This document shows positions 24,248 through 33,595 of a stretch of 48,582 nt of DNA, one piece after another. The DNA lies in the NCBI GenBank assembly GCA_024222895.1, contig JAAEOR010000399.1, forward strand, positions 1 through 48,582. The letters run 5' to 3'. The position numbers and the translations under genes were made by a program. The notes under the pieces were generated by a model. The model was given only the letters and a program-made list of their open reading frames with translations, did no database searches and was not told the origin of the DNA. Every line of letters begins with the position of its first letter. Position 1 is the stretch's first letter. Source of the stretch: Hyphomicrobiales bacterium. Lineage in GTDB: Bacteria; Pseudomonadota; Alphaproteobacteria; Rhizobiales; Kaistiaceae.

Positions 24248-25223
24248 ACTGATCGGGATCGAACGCATAGGACTTCCCGCAGAACTCGCAGGTGACAGCG
24301 ATCTTGCCGTCCTCGATGCTCTCCGCAATCTCCTCGGCGGTGAAGCTGGCCAGCAGTCCGGCAACCTTCTCACGTGAACAGGAGCAGCGATCGGTCACCG
24401 GAATCGAAGAGAAGACCCGGACGCCGCGCTCATGGAACAGCCGGTAGAGCAGCCGTTCCGAGGAGACGGCCGGGTCGGTCAGCTCATGATCTTCGATCGT
24501 CCCGACCAGCGACTGGGCTTCGACCCAGGCATCATCTTCACCCGGTCCATCCTCGCCTGGGAAGCCTTCGGGCGCGTCACCGCCAGGCAAATCCACTGTT
24601 TGGGACCGACCTGGTGTGTCGGGGAGAAACTGGACCATGACCCCGCCGGCCCGCCAGGCGCGGGACATGCTGCCTTCCTTGCGGTCGTGAAACTCGGCGA
24701 CGGCGAGGCGGACCCGGGTCGGGATCTGCTCCGATTGTCGAAAATAGGTGTGGGCGACATCCACAAGGCTGCCGCCTTCAAGTGGAACGATGCCCTGATA
24801 CCGGCTGGTGTGAGAACCTTGATCGACTGTCATGGCGAGAACGCCGGTGCCCAGGAGCGCAGCTGGGACTGCAGTCCCCAGCTCTTCCGCTGCGGCGACA
24901 CGTGCAGTGTCGAAACGGGCGTAGGCGCGCAGGCCGCCATCGGTGTGATAGTCGACCACCAACATGTCGACCGGACCGTCCGTTTCCGTCTGCAGGATGA
25001 ACTTGCCGTCGAACTTCAGCGACGTGCCGAGCAGGACGGCAAGCACCGTCGCCTCACCGAGCAGTTTCGAGACGGGATCGGGATAGTCATGGCCGGTAAG
25101 GATGGAGTCGAGGGCCGCCCCCATCTGGATGGCGCGACCCCGAACGTCCAGCGCCTCAACCTCGAACGGCACGACAGCATCGTCACCGGCCATCGCCAGA
25201 GTCTGAGCGCCACCGGCGGTCAC
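24219..25223 (-). CDS. hslO: Redox-regulated chaperone Hsp33
   Basis: A 334-residue cytoplasmic holdase chaperone activated by oxidation. The C-terminal zinc/redox switch is present: RCSCSREK (CxC, about residue 280) and [12 protein letters not shown] (CxxC, about 311). The N-terminal domain has [43 protein letters not shown], typical of the family. The GTG start overlaps the argF stop (GTGA), so it is coupled to argF in an argD-argF-hslO operon, a common alphaproteobacterial order. It is slightly longer than E. coli Hsp33 (292 aa). Confidence 0.95.
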   Translation of the reverse strand: MTAGGAQTLAMAGDDAVVPFEVEALDVRGRAIQMGAALDSILTGHDYPDPVSKLLGEATVLAVLLGTSLKFDGKFILQTETDGPVDMLVVDYHTDGGLRAYARFDTARVAAAEELGTAVPAALLGTGVLAMTVDQGSHTSRYQGIVPLEGGSLVDVAHTYFRQSEQIPTRVRLAVAEFHDRKEGSMSRAWRAGGVMVQFLPDTPGRSQTVDLPGGDAPEGFPGEDGPGEDDAWVEAQSLVGTIEDHELTDPAVSSERLLYRLFHERGVRVFSSIPVTDRCSCSREKVAGLLASFTAEEIAESIEDGKIAVTCEFCGKSYAFDPDQFSGSSESSL

Positions 25224-26131
25224 GGCCCGGCCTCATCTGCAAGGCACCAGGTCAAGATGCCTTTTTGAGCGTGGAGGCGGTTCTCGGCCTCGTCGAAGAC
25301 AACCGACTGAGGCCCATCAATAACTTCGGCTGTGACTTCCTCGCCCCGATGTGCCGGAAGACAGTGCATGAACACCGCGTCGGGTTTGGCAAGTGCCATC
25401 AGCCGCTGATTGACCTGGTAGGGCTTCAAAAGGTTCTGACGCCGCGAGCCTTCATCGTCGCCCATCGACACCCAGGTGTCCGTCACCAACCCGTCAGCGC
25501 CGCGCGCCGCAGCCTCGGCGTCAGTCGTCACCACAAGATCCGCGCCATTAGCCTCGGCCCAGCCGGCAAGATCAGCAGAAACCGAAAGCTCGGGCGGCGA
25601 AGCCACGCGAATCGCGAAACCGAATTTTGCGGCGGCGTGAACCCACGAAGTGAGCACGTTATTTGCATCGCCAAGCCAGGTGATCGTCCGCCCGGCAATT
25701 GGTCCGACATGCTCTTCGAACGTCATCACATCCGCCATGATCTGACACGGATGTGAATGGCGGGTCAGCCCGTTGATAACCGGGATCGACGCAGCCCCGG
25801 CGATTTCGGCCACCGCCTCATGCTCCAGTGTGCGGATCATGATTGCATCGACATAGCGCGACAGGACCTTGGCCGTGTCCGACAGGGTCTCGCCTCGCTT
25901 TCGCTGCATCTCCTCGCCGGACAGGACGATCGTTTCTCCGCCGAGTTCCCTCATCGCGACGTCGAACGACACGCGCGTGCGTGTAGATGGTCGATCGAAA
26001 ATCATCGCCAGGGTCCGCCCGTCCAGCGGCGTCTCGCCGCGCCGGTCGGCTTTCAGACGACGGCTCTCGTCAAGAATGGATCTCAGCGTCTCCCGGTCGA
26101 TATCGGCCAGATCGAGAAAATGCCGGGCCAT
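25220..26131 (-). CDS. argF: Ornithine carbamoyltransferase
   Basis: A 303-residue enzyme joining ornithine and carbamoyl phosphate to citrulline in arginine synthesis. The carbamoyl-phosphate site is [16 protein letters not shown] (STRTR about 50-54). [15 protein letters not shown] provides the HPxQ motif. The ornithine site includes [13 protein letters not shown], and [13 protein letters not shown] has the HCLP motif. The ATG at 26131 ([10 protein letters not shown]) gives normal length; the upstream extension is not conserved in character. It lies 4 bases after argD and overlaps hslO. Confidence 0.96.
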   Translation of the reverse strand: MARHFLDLADIDRETLRSILDESRRLKADRRGETPLDGRTLAMIFDRPSTRTRVSFDVAMRELGGETIVLSGEEMQRKRGETLSDTAKVLSRYVDAIMIRTLEHEAVAEIAGAASIPVINGLTRHSHPCQIMADVMTFEEHVGPIAGRTITWLGDANNVLTSWVHAAAKFGFAIRVASPPELSVSADLAGWAEANGADLVVTTDAEAAARGADGLVTDTWVSMGDDEGSRRQNLLKPYQVNQRLMALAKPDAVFMHCLPAHRGEEVTAEVIDGPQSVVFDEAENRLHAQKGILTWCLADEAGP

Positions 26132-26135
26132 TGTC

Positions 26136-27329
26136 CTAACCGTCCCGCGCGCTTGCCTGATCGAGGGCGGCAAGCGCGGCGTCGAATCGGCGCACGCCCT
26201 CGTCAAGCTCCTCTTCGCTGGCGTTCAGCGGCGGCAGAAAACGCATGACGTTTTCACCGGCAGCCACGCACAGCATGTCCTGGTCACGACAGGCCGCCAC
26301 GACATCGCCGACCGGCACAACGCAGCGGACGCCAACCAGCATTCCCTCGCCACGAACATCTGCGACGAGGTCAGGGTGTCCGTCCACCACGGAGGCAAGC
26401 CTCTGCTTGAGGTAGAGGCTCTTTCGGCGGACATCCTCGAGAAAACCGTCCTCGAGCAAGACGTCGAGCACAGCATTGCCGACCGCCATGGCAAGAGGAT
26501 TACCGCCAAACGTCGAGCCGTGGGTACCCGGCGTCATGCCCTTGGCCGCCTCATTGGTAGCCAGGCAGGCGCCGAACGGGAACCCACCACCAATCCCCTT
26601 GGCCGCCGTCATGATATCCGGTGCCGCGCCGGCCCATTCATACGCGAACAGTCTGCCGGTGCGGCCGATCCCCGTCTGGACTTCATCAAAGATGAGCATG
26701 AGGCCGCCCTCGTCACACAAGGCGCGCAGATCACGCAGAAACTGACCCGAAACCTCTCGGATGCCACCTTCACCCTGGATCGGCTCGATCATGATCGCGG
26801 CTGTTTCCGGGCCGATGGCCGCCTTCACCGCCTCCAAGTCGCCAAGCGGCACCTGATCGAATCCGTCGGCTGCCGGGCCGAAGCCCTCGAGGTATTTCGG
26901 GTTTCCGGTCGCGGCCAGGGTTGCCAGCGTACGGCCATGGAAGGCTCCCGCGAAGGTGACGATCCGGTAGCGTTCCGGGTGGCCGCTGACGAACTGGTAG
27001 CGGCGGGCGGTCTTGATCGCGCACTCAACCGCCTCGGCTCCGGAATTGCAGAAGAACACCTTGTCGGCGAATGTCGACCCGACCAGCGCCTCGGCCAGTG
27101 CCTCCTGCTCCGGAATCTGAAACAGGTTGGAGACATGCCACAGCCGGTCGGCCTGGCTCTTCAGGGCCTCGACAAGGCGCGGATGGGCGTGGCCGAGCGC
27201 ATTCACGGCGATCCCGCCGGAAAAATCGAGCAGGCGGCGACCATCTGTCGTGAACACCCACACGCCTTCGCCACGATCGAGGGCGAGCGGGATCCGCGCG
27301 AACGTTTCGAAAAGGGGTGACCGGTCCAT
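26136..27329 (-). CDS. argD: Acetylornithine aminotransferase
   Basis: A 397-residue class-III PLP aminotransferase catalysing the fourth step of arginine synthesis. Visible motifs are [81 protein letters not shown] and the PLP lysine in [14 protein letters not shown] (Lys about 242). The start [22 protein letters not shown] is the usual ArgD N-terminus, so the ATG at 27329 is chosen over a frame extending to 27389. It heads the argD-argF-hslO operon and is divergent from gcrA. Confidence 0.95.
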   Translation of the reverse strand: MDRSPLFETFARIPLALDRGEGVWVFTTDGRRLLDFSGGIAVNALGHAHPRLVEALKSQADRLWHVSNLFQIPEQEALAEALVGSTFADKVFFCNSGAEAVECAIKTARRYQFVSGHPERYRIVTFAGAFHGRTLATLAATGNPKYLEGFGPAADGFDQVPLGDLEAVKAAIGPETAAIMIEPIQGEGGIREVSGQFLRDLRALCDEGGLMLIFDEVQTGIGRTGRLFAYEWAGAAPDIMTAAKGIGGGFPFGACLATNEAAKGMTPGTHGSTFGGNPLAMAVGNAVLDVLLEDGFLEDVRRKSLYLKQRLASVVDGHPDLVADVRGEGMLVGVRCVVPVGDVVAACRDQDMLCVAAGENVMRFLPPLNASEEELDEGVRRFDAALAALDQASARDG

Positions 27330-27403
27330 TGTCGCTCTCTCGTCAACCGATTGTCCAGAAACCAAAAAAGCGCCGCCCGCTGGCAGCACTTTCGCGAGCT
27401 GGC

Positions 27404-27434
27404 CTTATAACATCGTCGTCCGGTTTGCTGTCAA
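27404..27434 (-). promoter_or_regulatory. Likely promoter of argD-argF-hslO
   Basis: On the minus strand TTGACA (27434-27429) and TATAAG (27409-27404) are separated by 19 bp. The -35 is consensus, the -10 five of six, the spacing long. It would give a ~65-nt leader before argD. No arginine operator was identified. Confidence 0.5.
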
Positions 27435-27524
27435 ATCACTAGTCCGTCGCGTAAGCGGCCTGCCGGTGCGCAACGCTTGGACGACCTGGGGAAAAAGACC
27501 TTAAATCGGAGCCGCTGTGATCAC

Positions 27525-27668
27525 GACTCTTGTCAGCGAGTCAGTGCCTATTGTACCCTGCGGTCAGTCAAGTACGACATCTTATCTGCGGCGGATTCCT
27601 GTACCCAGTTGTCGAGCGTTTGGCGTCGGTTCAAGACCGGACGACGCGGGCCGACGGAGTCACGAATC
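27525..27668 (+). promoter_or_regulatory. Cluster of five GANTC sites in the gcrA upstream region
   Basis: GACTC (27525), GAGTC (27538), GATTC (27594), GAGTC (27657) and GAATC (27664) fall within 144 bp, about ten times the chance density. GANTC is the CcrM methylation site, and GcrA acts at methylated GANTC promoters in Caulobacter. The cluster suggests cell-cycle methylation-dependent control of gcrA. The rest of the 27330-27696 spacer holds no gene. Confidence 0.6.
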
Positions 27669-27696
27669 CGACCGCCTGACCAAGGGATGACCCCGA

Positions 27697-28203
27697 ATGA
27701 GCTGGACCGATGAACGCGTGGAGTTACTCAAGAAACTCTGGGCCGAGGGACTGAGCGCCAGTCAGATTGCGCAACAGCTGGGCGGCGTGACGCGAAACGC
27801 GGTCATCGGCAAGGTTCACCGTCTCAATCTCTCGGGTCGCGCCAAGCCGGCGTCGACCACGCCGCGGCCCCGCAAGGCCCGCAGCGCTTCCCCGCATCGG
27901 CCTGCCCGGACATTCGTTGCCGGCAACACCGCCCTGAAAGTTCACGCAGCGCCGACGCCACGGCGGGCACCCGTCCTTGCTCCGATCGAGGATCTGGTCG
28001 TCCCGATCAGCAAGGAAGTGTCCCTGCTCGCGCTCAACGAGCAAATGTGCAAATGGCCGAATGGCGACCCCGGGACCGAAGATTTTCATTTCTGCGGTCA
28101 TCGGAATTTCAACAACCTGCCCTACTGCGAATATCACGCCCGCCTGGCCTACCAGCCGGCCAGCGATCGCCGACGCGACCGCCGCGACCGTGCCGACGAC
28201 TAG
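27697..28203 (+). CDS. gcrA: GcrA-family cell cycle regulator
   Basis: A 168-residue DNA-binding protein. The N-terminal helix-turn-helix MSWTDERVELLKKLWAEGLSASQIAQQLGGVTRNAVIGKVHRLNLSGR is the GcrA signature. A basic linker (about 50-80) and a C-terminal sigma-70-interaction-type region with MCKWPNGDP and FHFCGHRNFNNLPYCEYHARLAYQP follow. GcrA couples RNA polymerase to methylated GANTC promoters in alphaproteobacteria, working with CcrM and CtrA. ATG 27697 is preceded by AAGGGATGA. Its own upstream region is rich in GANTC, consistent with autoregulation or CcrM control. Confidence 0.93.
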   Translation: MSWTDERVELLKKLWAEGLSASQIAQQLGGVTRNAVIGKVHRLNLSGRAKPASTTPRPRKARSASPHRPARTFVAGNTALKVHAAPTPRRAPVLAPIEDLVVPISKEVSLLALNEQMCKWPNGDPGTEDFHFCGHRNFNNLPYCEYHARLAYQPASDRRRDRRDRADD

Positions 28204-28351
28204 GCCGCTTCTCTCACACTCGATGTGATCTGCGCCGGCTCCGGCGCGCAACAAGGCGGGAGAAACGCGAAGAGCGCTTCGACACACCCTGTCTTGCGCT
28301 TCAGCCGGCCCGAAGGGTCGCATTTCTCACATTCTGGCCGGCACCCGCTGG

Positions 28352-28467
28352 AGCCAATATCGGAACGGCCGGGTCGGGCAAGTATTTGATCCTGATAAAG
28401 CTTTTCAATTTGACATTGGAACGTGCGCCTGGCCGCAAGTGGCACTCAATCGCAAATTCGCACCACC
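28352..28467 (-). repeat. Diverged partial copy C of the double-hairpin repeat
   Basis: Read on the plus strand this segment follows the reverse complement of copies A and B. It keeps AGCCAATATCGGAAC, then TATTTGATCCTGAT, AGCTTTTCAATTTGACATT, GAACG, GCCTGGCCGCAAG and CAAATTCGCACCA in the same order. Divergence is high and hairpin 2 is only partly kept, so it is an old remnant. It occupies the gcrA-phoB spacer (28204-28478), which otherwise holds nothing I can identify. Confidence 0.7.
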
Positions 28468-28478
28468 GGGGTAGGAAA

Positions 28479-29180
28479 TCAGTGAACCTCAGCAAACCCC
28501 TCGTCGAAGGAATAGCCTGCACCGCGTACGGTGCGGATCGGGTCGCGGCCACGGCCACGGCCAAGGGCCTTGCGCAGGCGGCCAACATGAACGTCGACGG
28601 TCCGTTCGTCGACGTAAACGTCATGACCCCAGACGCTGTCGAGCAACTGGGCGCGGCTGAATACCCGGCCCGGACTCTGCATCAGAAACTCGAGAAGGCG
28701 AAACTCGGTGGGGCCGAGGTGAAGCTCCCGCCCGCGCCTGCGCACGCGATGCGTCGCGCGATCAACTTCAAGCTCGCCTGCCCGCAAGACCGAAGCGATC
28801 AGCTCCGGGCGCGACCGCCGAAGAATCGCCCGGACCCGCGCCATTAGTTCGGGTACCGAGAACGGCTTGACAACATAATCGTCGGCGCCGGTGGCGAGCC
28901 CGCGCACTCGCTCCGACTCTTCACCACGCGCGGTCAGCATGATGATCGGCAGTCCCCGGGTCGTTTCCCGGGCCCGCAGCCGGCGGCACAGCTCGATGCC
29001 CGAAACCCCCGGCAGCATCCAGCCGAGAAGAAGGAGATCGGGTACCGTTTCACGCAACCGGACTTCCGCATCGTCGCCACGTTCCACCGTATCGACGTGA
29101 TATCCCTTCGCCTCCAGATTGTAGCGCAGCATCATGGCGAGGGGTTCTTCGTCCTCGACGATCATCACGCGCGGCGTCAT
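28479..29180 (-). CDS. phoB: Phosphate regulon response regulator PhoB with Gly at the phosphoacceptor site
   Basis: A 233-residue OmpR/PhoB-type regulator. The receiver domain keeps the acidic pocket (Glu9, Asp10), Thr in MLTARGEE and Lys in DDYVVKPFS. The phosphoacceptor position 53 is Gly (LLLLGWMLPG; codon GGC at 29024-29022), where the family has Asp. The C-terminal winged helix is intact (HLGPTEFRLLEFLMQSPGRVFSRAQLLDSVWG, then RTVDVHVGRLRKAL, RTVRGAGYSF). Position, flanking residues and locus make the identity firm. As written it could not be phosphorylated in the normal way; a sequencing error would be a single A/G change. It is the last gene of the phosphate locus. Confidence 0.95.
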   Translation of the reverse strand: MTPRVMIVEDEEPLAMMLRYNLEAKGYHVDTVERGDDAEVRLRETVPDLLLLGWMLPGVSGIELCRRLRARETTRGLPIIMLTARGEESERVRGLATGADDYVVKPFSVPELMARVRAILRRSRPELIASVLRAGELEVDRATHRVRRRGRELHLGPTEFRLLEFLMQSPGRVFSRAQLLDSVWGHDVYVDERTVDVHVGRLRKALGRGRGRDPIRTVRGAGYSFDEGFAEVH

Positions 29181-29220
29181 CGGTCAGCCCCCGTGCGCGG
29201 CGAACGCTGGCGATGCTCTC

Positions 29221-29970
29221 TCAGCTCTTGGCATCACTCTCCTGCCCCTCGGCGTTCGGGAACGCGACCGGCGTGACGCTCGTCGTGTCTTTTTTCGGTC
29301 GCTCCTCGGTCAGAGCGACTCCTGTGATCAGGTAGTGGATCGTCTCGGCGATGTTGGTTGCATGATCGCCGATGCGCTCGATGTTCTTGGCGCAAAACAG
29401 GAGATGAGTGCAAAAAGTGATATTGCGCGGATCTTCCATCATGTAGGTGAGCAACTCGCGAAACAGCGAGGTGTACATGGCGTCGATCTCGTCATCACGC
29501 GCCCACACAGTGTGGGCGCTTTCGAGATTCCGCGTCGAGTAGGCATCAAGAACATTCTTCAACTGTGCAAAACTCATCTCGGCAATGTGCTCGACACCGG
29601 TGACAAGGCTGTTTGGCGCGAAGTTGCCCTCGACCGCAAAAACCCGCTTGGCGGTGTTCTTTGAAAGATCGCCGACACGCTCGAGGTCGTTGGCGATGTG
29701 AATCGATGCCATGATCTCACGCAGGTCCTGGGCCATCGGCTGGCGCCGGACGATCATCTGGGTCGCCGCATCTTCGACATTGCGCTGAATCTGGTCCATC
29801 CGCTGATCGCTGGCGATGACCCGTTGCGCCAGAGCCTGGTCACGCCGGGACAGGGCGGAGACCGAATCGGTAAGCTGCTGCTCGGCGAGGCCGCCCATCT
29901 CCGCAATCTTCTGCGCCAGATCGCTGAGTTCGTCGTCGAAGGAAGTAACAATATGCTCGTTGTCGACCAT
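29221..29970 (-). CDS. phoU: Phosphate transport system regulator PhoU
   Basis: A 249-residue all-helical cytoplasmic protein with two PhoU domains. Each carries the metal-binding-type helix signatures: ANDLERVGDLSKNTAKR in the first half and KNIERIGDHATNIAET in the second. PhoU links the PstSCAB transporter to PhoR signalling and limits phosphate uptake. It lies 14 bases after pstB and 40 bases before phoB. It appears intact, unlike PhoR, which could leave PhoU as the main remaining brake on Pst; that is inference. Confidence 0.95.
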   Translation of the reverse strand: MVDNEHIVTSFDDELSDLAQKIAEMGGLAEQQLTDSVSALSRRDQALAQRVIASDQRMDQIQRNVEDAATQMIVRRQPMAQDLREIMASIHIANDLERVGDLSKNTAKRVFAVEGNFAPNSLVTGVEHIAEMSFAQLKNVLDAYSTRNLESAHTVWARDDEIDAMYTSLFRELLTYMMEDPRNITFCTHLLFCAKNIERIGDHATNIAETIHYLITGVALTEERPKKDTTSVTPVAFPNAEGQESDAKS

Positions 29971-29984
29971 GGTCGGGTCCCGTC

Positions 29985-30818
29985 TCAGCCGAAGCGGCCG
30001 GTGATGTAATCCTGGGTGCGCTTGTCATTGGGGTTGGTGAAGATCTGATCTGTCGGCCCGATTTCAACAAGAACACCCAGATGGAAGAAAGCCGTGCGCT
30101 GCGAGACCCGGGCGGCCTGCTGCATGGAGTGGGTAACGATGATGATGGTGAAGTTATTCTTGAGCTCGTCGATCAATTCCTCAATCCGAGCCGTCGCGAT
30201 CGGATCGAGCGACGAGCAGGGCTCGTCCATCAGGATGACTTCGGGCGACACGGCTATTGCTCGAGCGATGCACAGTCGCTGCTGCTGTCCTCCGGACAGA
30301 CCCGTGCCCGGTTCGGCAAGACGGTCCTTGACCTCCTCCCAGAGTCCGGCCCGATGCAAACTGCTCTCAACGATGTCCTCCAGGTCCGACTTGGACCGGG
30401 CGATGCCATGAATGCGGGGTCCATAGGAGACATTCTCGAAAATCGACTTCGGAAACGGATTCGGCTTCTGGAACACCATCCCCACCCGAGCGCGGAGTTC
30501 AACGACATCCAGGCCCGGCGCATAGATATCAGAACCATCAAGGGTGATATCTCCGGTAACCCGGCAGCCCTCGATCGTATCATTCATTCGGTTCATACAG
30601 CGAAGGAATGTCGACTTACCGCAACCGGAGGGCCCGATGAACGAGGTCACCGAGCGTTCCAGAATGTCGATCGACACCGACTGGAGCGCCTGTTTCTCGC
30701 CATAGAAAACGTCGACGCCGTTTGCGAGGAGCTTGGGGCGCTTGTTGCCTTCGGCTGCGTCGGCAATCCCGGCAACAGCAGCGGCAGCCGTTGTGTCCCC
30801 CAGGGATGCGTCATTCAT
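29985..30818 (-). CDS. pstB: Phosphate ABC transporter ATPase
   Basis: A 277-residue ATPase of the high-affinity phosphate importer. Walker [21 protein letters not shown]-loop [24 protein letters not shown], signature [14 protein letters not shown], Walker [14 protein letters not shown] and H-loop [21 protein letters not shown] are all present and diagnostic of PstB. ATG 30818 (MNDASLGD) is 8 nt after GGGAG; an in-frame ATG at 30824 is too close to it. A short alanine-rich N-terminal extension precedes the domain. It follows pstA by ~20 bases. Confidence 0.96.
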   Translation of the reverse strand: MNDASLGDTTAAAAVAGIADAAEGNKRPKLLANGVDVFYGEKQALQSVSIDILERSVTSFIGPSGCGKSTFLRCMNRMNDTIEGCRVTGDITLDGSDIYAPGLDVVELRARVGMVFQKPNPFPKSIFENVSYGPRIHGIARSKSDLEDIVESSLHRAGLWEEVKDRLAEPGTGLSGGQQQRLCIARAIAVSPEVILMDEPCSSLDPIATARIEELIDELKNNFTIIIVTHSMQQAARVSQRTAFFHLGVLVEIGPTDQIFTNPNDKRTQDYITGRFG

Positions 30819-30840
30819 AAGCATCTCTCCCGATTGACCA

Positions 30841-32115
30841 TCACCAACTGCGCTGCAGGCGCTGGCGAAGGAAAATGGCAATACTGTTCATGAGGATCAG
30901 GAAGCCAAGCAAAACCAGAATTCCGGCTGAAGTCAGCGCAACGAACCCGCGTTCCGGGCTGTCGGCCCAGATGAATATCTGGGTCGGCAACGCGGTTGAG
31001 GCGTCAAGAAGGCCCCCGGGCGGGCTGGTGATGAACGCATTCATGCCGATGAGCAGCAGCGGAGCTGTTTCGCCAAGGGCCTGGGCAAGGCCAATAATGG
31101 TTCCGGTCAGAATACCGGGGATTGCCAGCGGCAGCACGTGGTGCACGACCATCTGATGCTTCGAGGCGCCGACACCGAGCGCCGCCTCGCGAATTGAAGG
31201 CGGAACCGACTTCAGCGAAGCGCGCGTAACGATGATGATCGTCGGTAATGTCATCAGTGCCAGAACCAGGCCACCGACCAGCGGCGCCGATCTTGGCAAC
31301 CCAAGGAAATTCAGAAAAACAGCCAGGCCGAGCAGACCGAAGACGATCGATGGCACGGCGGCCAGATTGTTGATGTTGACCTCGATCAGATCGGTCCACC
31401 GGTTCTTCGGAGCGAACTCCTCCAGATAAATCGCTGCGGCAATACCGATCGGGAAACTGACAAGGAAACAAATCAGCAAGGCATAGAATGAGCCGACAAT
31501 GGCTCCGGCGAGCTCCGGGAAACGGCTGTCAGCATTGAAGAACAGGCCCCAGTTGAACGGCATCGATACGCGGCCCTCGGCGTCAAGCTGGTCAAACCAT
31601 TCGATCTGCTGGTCCGACACGCGGCGCCGGTCCTCGGGGACGTCGCGGGAGATCAGCCCTTTGTTCAACTGATCGAACGGATCCGATGCCGGCACGGCTA
31701 GTGTCAGCGTTCCGCCAATCAGCGACGGGTCGGCGACGACGGCGTCGCGCACCATGAACTGGGCGTTGTTGGTCAGGATCTGACCGAGCTGACGCGCGTC
31801 CGAGGCAGGGACCTCGGGGAAGAGAGCGGCTATTCCTTCCCGGACGATAGCCCGATAGTTGCCTTTCGACGGATCTTCCGAATCGACCATCTCCGCCGGA
31901 ATGGGAAAATCAACCGTGATCTCTGTCTTGACGAAGGCGGTGTAACCGGTCGCCATCAGCGAGGCGACCAGAACCGCCAACAGCCCGATTGCCAGCGCGA
32001 TCGCTGCTATTCCATAGGCTTGGAGACGACGGTTCGCCGCGTAACGCCGCTTCCGACGGTTCTTGGCGGCGTCCGTGGACCAGTTTATTGGCGGGCGGTG
32101 GGCTACATCGACCAT
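30841..32115 (-). CDS. pstA: Phosphate ABC transporter permease PstA
   Basis: A 424-residue inner-membrane permease. An N-terminal basic region and one membrane helix are followed by a ~130-residue periplasmic insert (about 50-190), the DUF3333-type extension seen in long alphaproteobacterial PstA. The conserved permease core follows, with [47 protein letters not shown], the EAA-type loop [35 protein letters not shown] and [18 protein letters not shown]. The gene lies 9 bases after pstC and 22 bases before pstB. Confidence 0.95.
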   Translation of the reverse strand: MVDVAHRPPINWSTDAAKNRRKRRYAANRRLQAYGIAAIALAIGLLAVLVASLMATGYTAFVKTEITVDFPIPAEMVDSEDPSKGNYRAIVREGIAALFPEVPASDARQLGQILTNNAQFMVRDAVVADPSLIGGTLTLAVPASDPFDQLNKGLISRDVPEDRRRVSDQQIEWFDQLDAEGRVSMPFNWGLFFNADSRFPELAGAIVGSFYALLICFLVSFPIGIAAAIYLEEFAPKNRWTDLIEVNINNLAAVPSIVFGLLGLAVFLNFLGLPRSAPLVGGLVLALMTLPTIIIVTRASLKSVPPSIREAALGVGASKHQMVVHHVLPLAIPGILTGTIIGLAQALGETAPLLLIGMNAFITSPPGGLLDASTALPTQIFIWADSPERGFVALTSAGILVLLGFLILMNSIAIFLRQRLQRSW

Positions 32116-32124
32116 CGTCGGTCC

Positions 32125-33507
32125 TCAGTCATACTTTTCGCGGTACTTCCGCACGATTTGCAGAGCGACCACGTTCAGACAAAGGGTTACGATGAAGAGC
32201 ATCAGGCCGAGCGCGAACGCGGCCAGGGTTTTTGGACTGTCAAACTCCGTGTCTCCGATCAGTAGCGTGACGATCTGAACCGTCACGGTCGTGACGGAAT
32301 CGATTGGATTGATTGTCAGGGTCGCGATCAGGCCAGCCGCCATCACCACGATCATCGTTTCACCGATGGCACGGCTGACACCGAGCAGGACGCCGCCAAC
32401 GATGCCGGGGAGCGCGGCGGGAAGCAGAACCTTGATCATCGTTTCGCCCGGCGTCGCTCCCATCGCCAGAGAGCCATCGCGCAGGCTGCGCGGCACGGCC
32501 GACAAGGCATCGTCGGAGAGCGACGAAATGAACGGAATAATCATGATGCCCATGACCGCGCCAGCAGCCAGGGCACTGTTTGGCGAGACCGAGAGACCGA
32601 TAAGCCCACCGGCCTGGCGAACCGCGGGAGCGACGGTCAGAACGGCGAAGAACCCGTAAACAACGGTCGGGACACCGGCGAGAATCTCCAGGATCGGCTT
32701 GACGATTCCGCGCACGCGATCGTTGGCATATTCCACAAGATAGATCGCCGTGAAGAGCCCGATCGGCGTGGCCACCAACATCGCCAGGACGGCAATCAGC
32801 AGCGTGCCGGTAAACACGGGAATGGCACCAAAGGCTCCTTGACCAGCCACCTGGTCTTCCCGCAATGCGATTTGTGGCTCCCAGCTGATGCCAAACAGAA
32901 ACTCGGCAATCGGAACCATCGAAAAGAACCGTGACGCCTCAAAAACAAGCGAGGCGACGATTCCAATCGTCGTGACAATGGCAACAATGGCGCAGAAGAT
33001 CATCAGGCCGGACAGGACCCGCTCGAAGGCATTGCGGGCATGGAAGCGTGGTCCAAGCTTGGTGCGGGCGATTGCAAGCGCAAGGAGCATCACCGCAAAC
33101 GCAACGACAATCATTGCCCAGCGGGCGATCTCACTCCACCGCAGATAGCGTTCAGCCGCGGCGGCAATTTCGAGCGTCGGCTCCTTGAACATCCGCCCGG
33201 CCGCGACGTTCTTCACCTCCGAGACAAGAAGCTGAACCTCCGATCCGCTTGCACCATCCGTTAGTGAATCGGGAAATGACGCGATCAGAAGCTGGTCAAT
33301 GATCGGGCCCTGCAGGAAGAGCCAGAATAGAACCAGGATGAGCGCAGGGATACCAACCCAGGCGGCGACGAACGCGCCGTGGTAGCCGGGGAGCGAGTGC
33401 ATCGCGGCGCCGTCGGGGCCGGCCCAGATACGCGAACCTGTCCGGCGACCGATCACGTATGCAGCGATCGTCATCGCAGCAATGAGCAGAAGTACGTAGC
33501 CCGTCAA
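32125..33507 (-). CDS. pstC: Phosphate ABC transporter permease PstC
   Basis: A 460-residue permease with an N-terminal extension of about 170 residues (two membrane helices with a periplasmic loop), then the conserved domain. The core includes GAIPVFTGTLLIAVLAMLVATPIGLFTAIYLVEYA, VKPILEILAGVPTVVYGFFAVLTVAPAV, the EAA loop RDGSLAMGATPGETMIKVLLPAALPGIVGGVLLG and ISRAIGETMIVVMAAG-type helix SRAIGETMIVVMAAGLIA. The start used is a TTG at 33507; the first Met would lose the first helix. It pairs with PstA to import phosphate delivered by PstS. Confidence 0.94.
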   Translation of the reverse strand: MTGYVLLLIAAMTIAAYVIGRRTGSRIWAGPDGAAMHSLPGYHGAFVAAWVGIPALILVLFWLFLQGPIIDQLLIASFPDSLTDGASGSEVQLLVSEVKNVAAGRMFKEPTLEIAAAAERYLRWSEIARWAMIVVAFAVMLLALAIARTKLGPRFHARNAFERVLSGLMIFCAIVAIVTTIGIVASLVFEASRFFSMVPIAEFLFGISWEPQIALREDQVAGQGAFGAIPVFTGTLLIAVLAMLVATPIGLFTAIYLVEYANDRVRGIVKPILEILAGVPTVVYGFFAVLTVAPAVRQAGGLIGLSVSPNSALAAGAVMGIMIIPFISSLSDDALSAVPRSLRDGSLAMGATPGETMIKVLLPAALPGIVGGVLLGVSRAIGETMIVVMAAGLIATLTINPIDSVTTVTVQIVTLLIGDTEFDSPKTLAAFALGLMLFIVTLCLNVVALQIVRKYREKYD

Positions 33508-33595
33508 TTCTTACGCCCCCGAACCTCCGACCGGTCTGCCTCATCTACGGTCGCCGCGCCCACACAGGGCACGACGACTCATGGCGATCGGCAGC

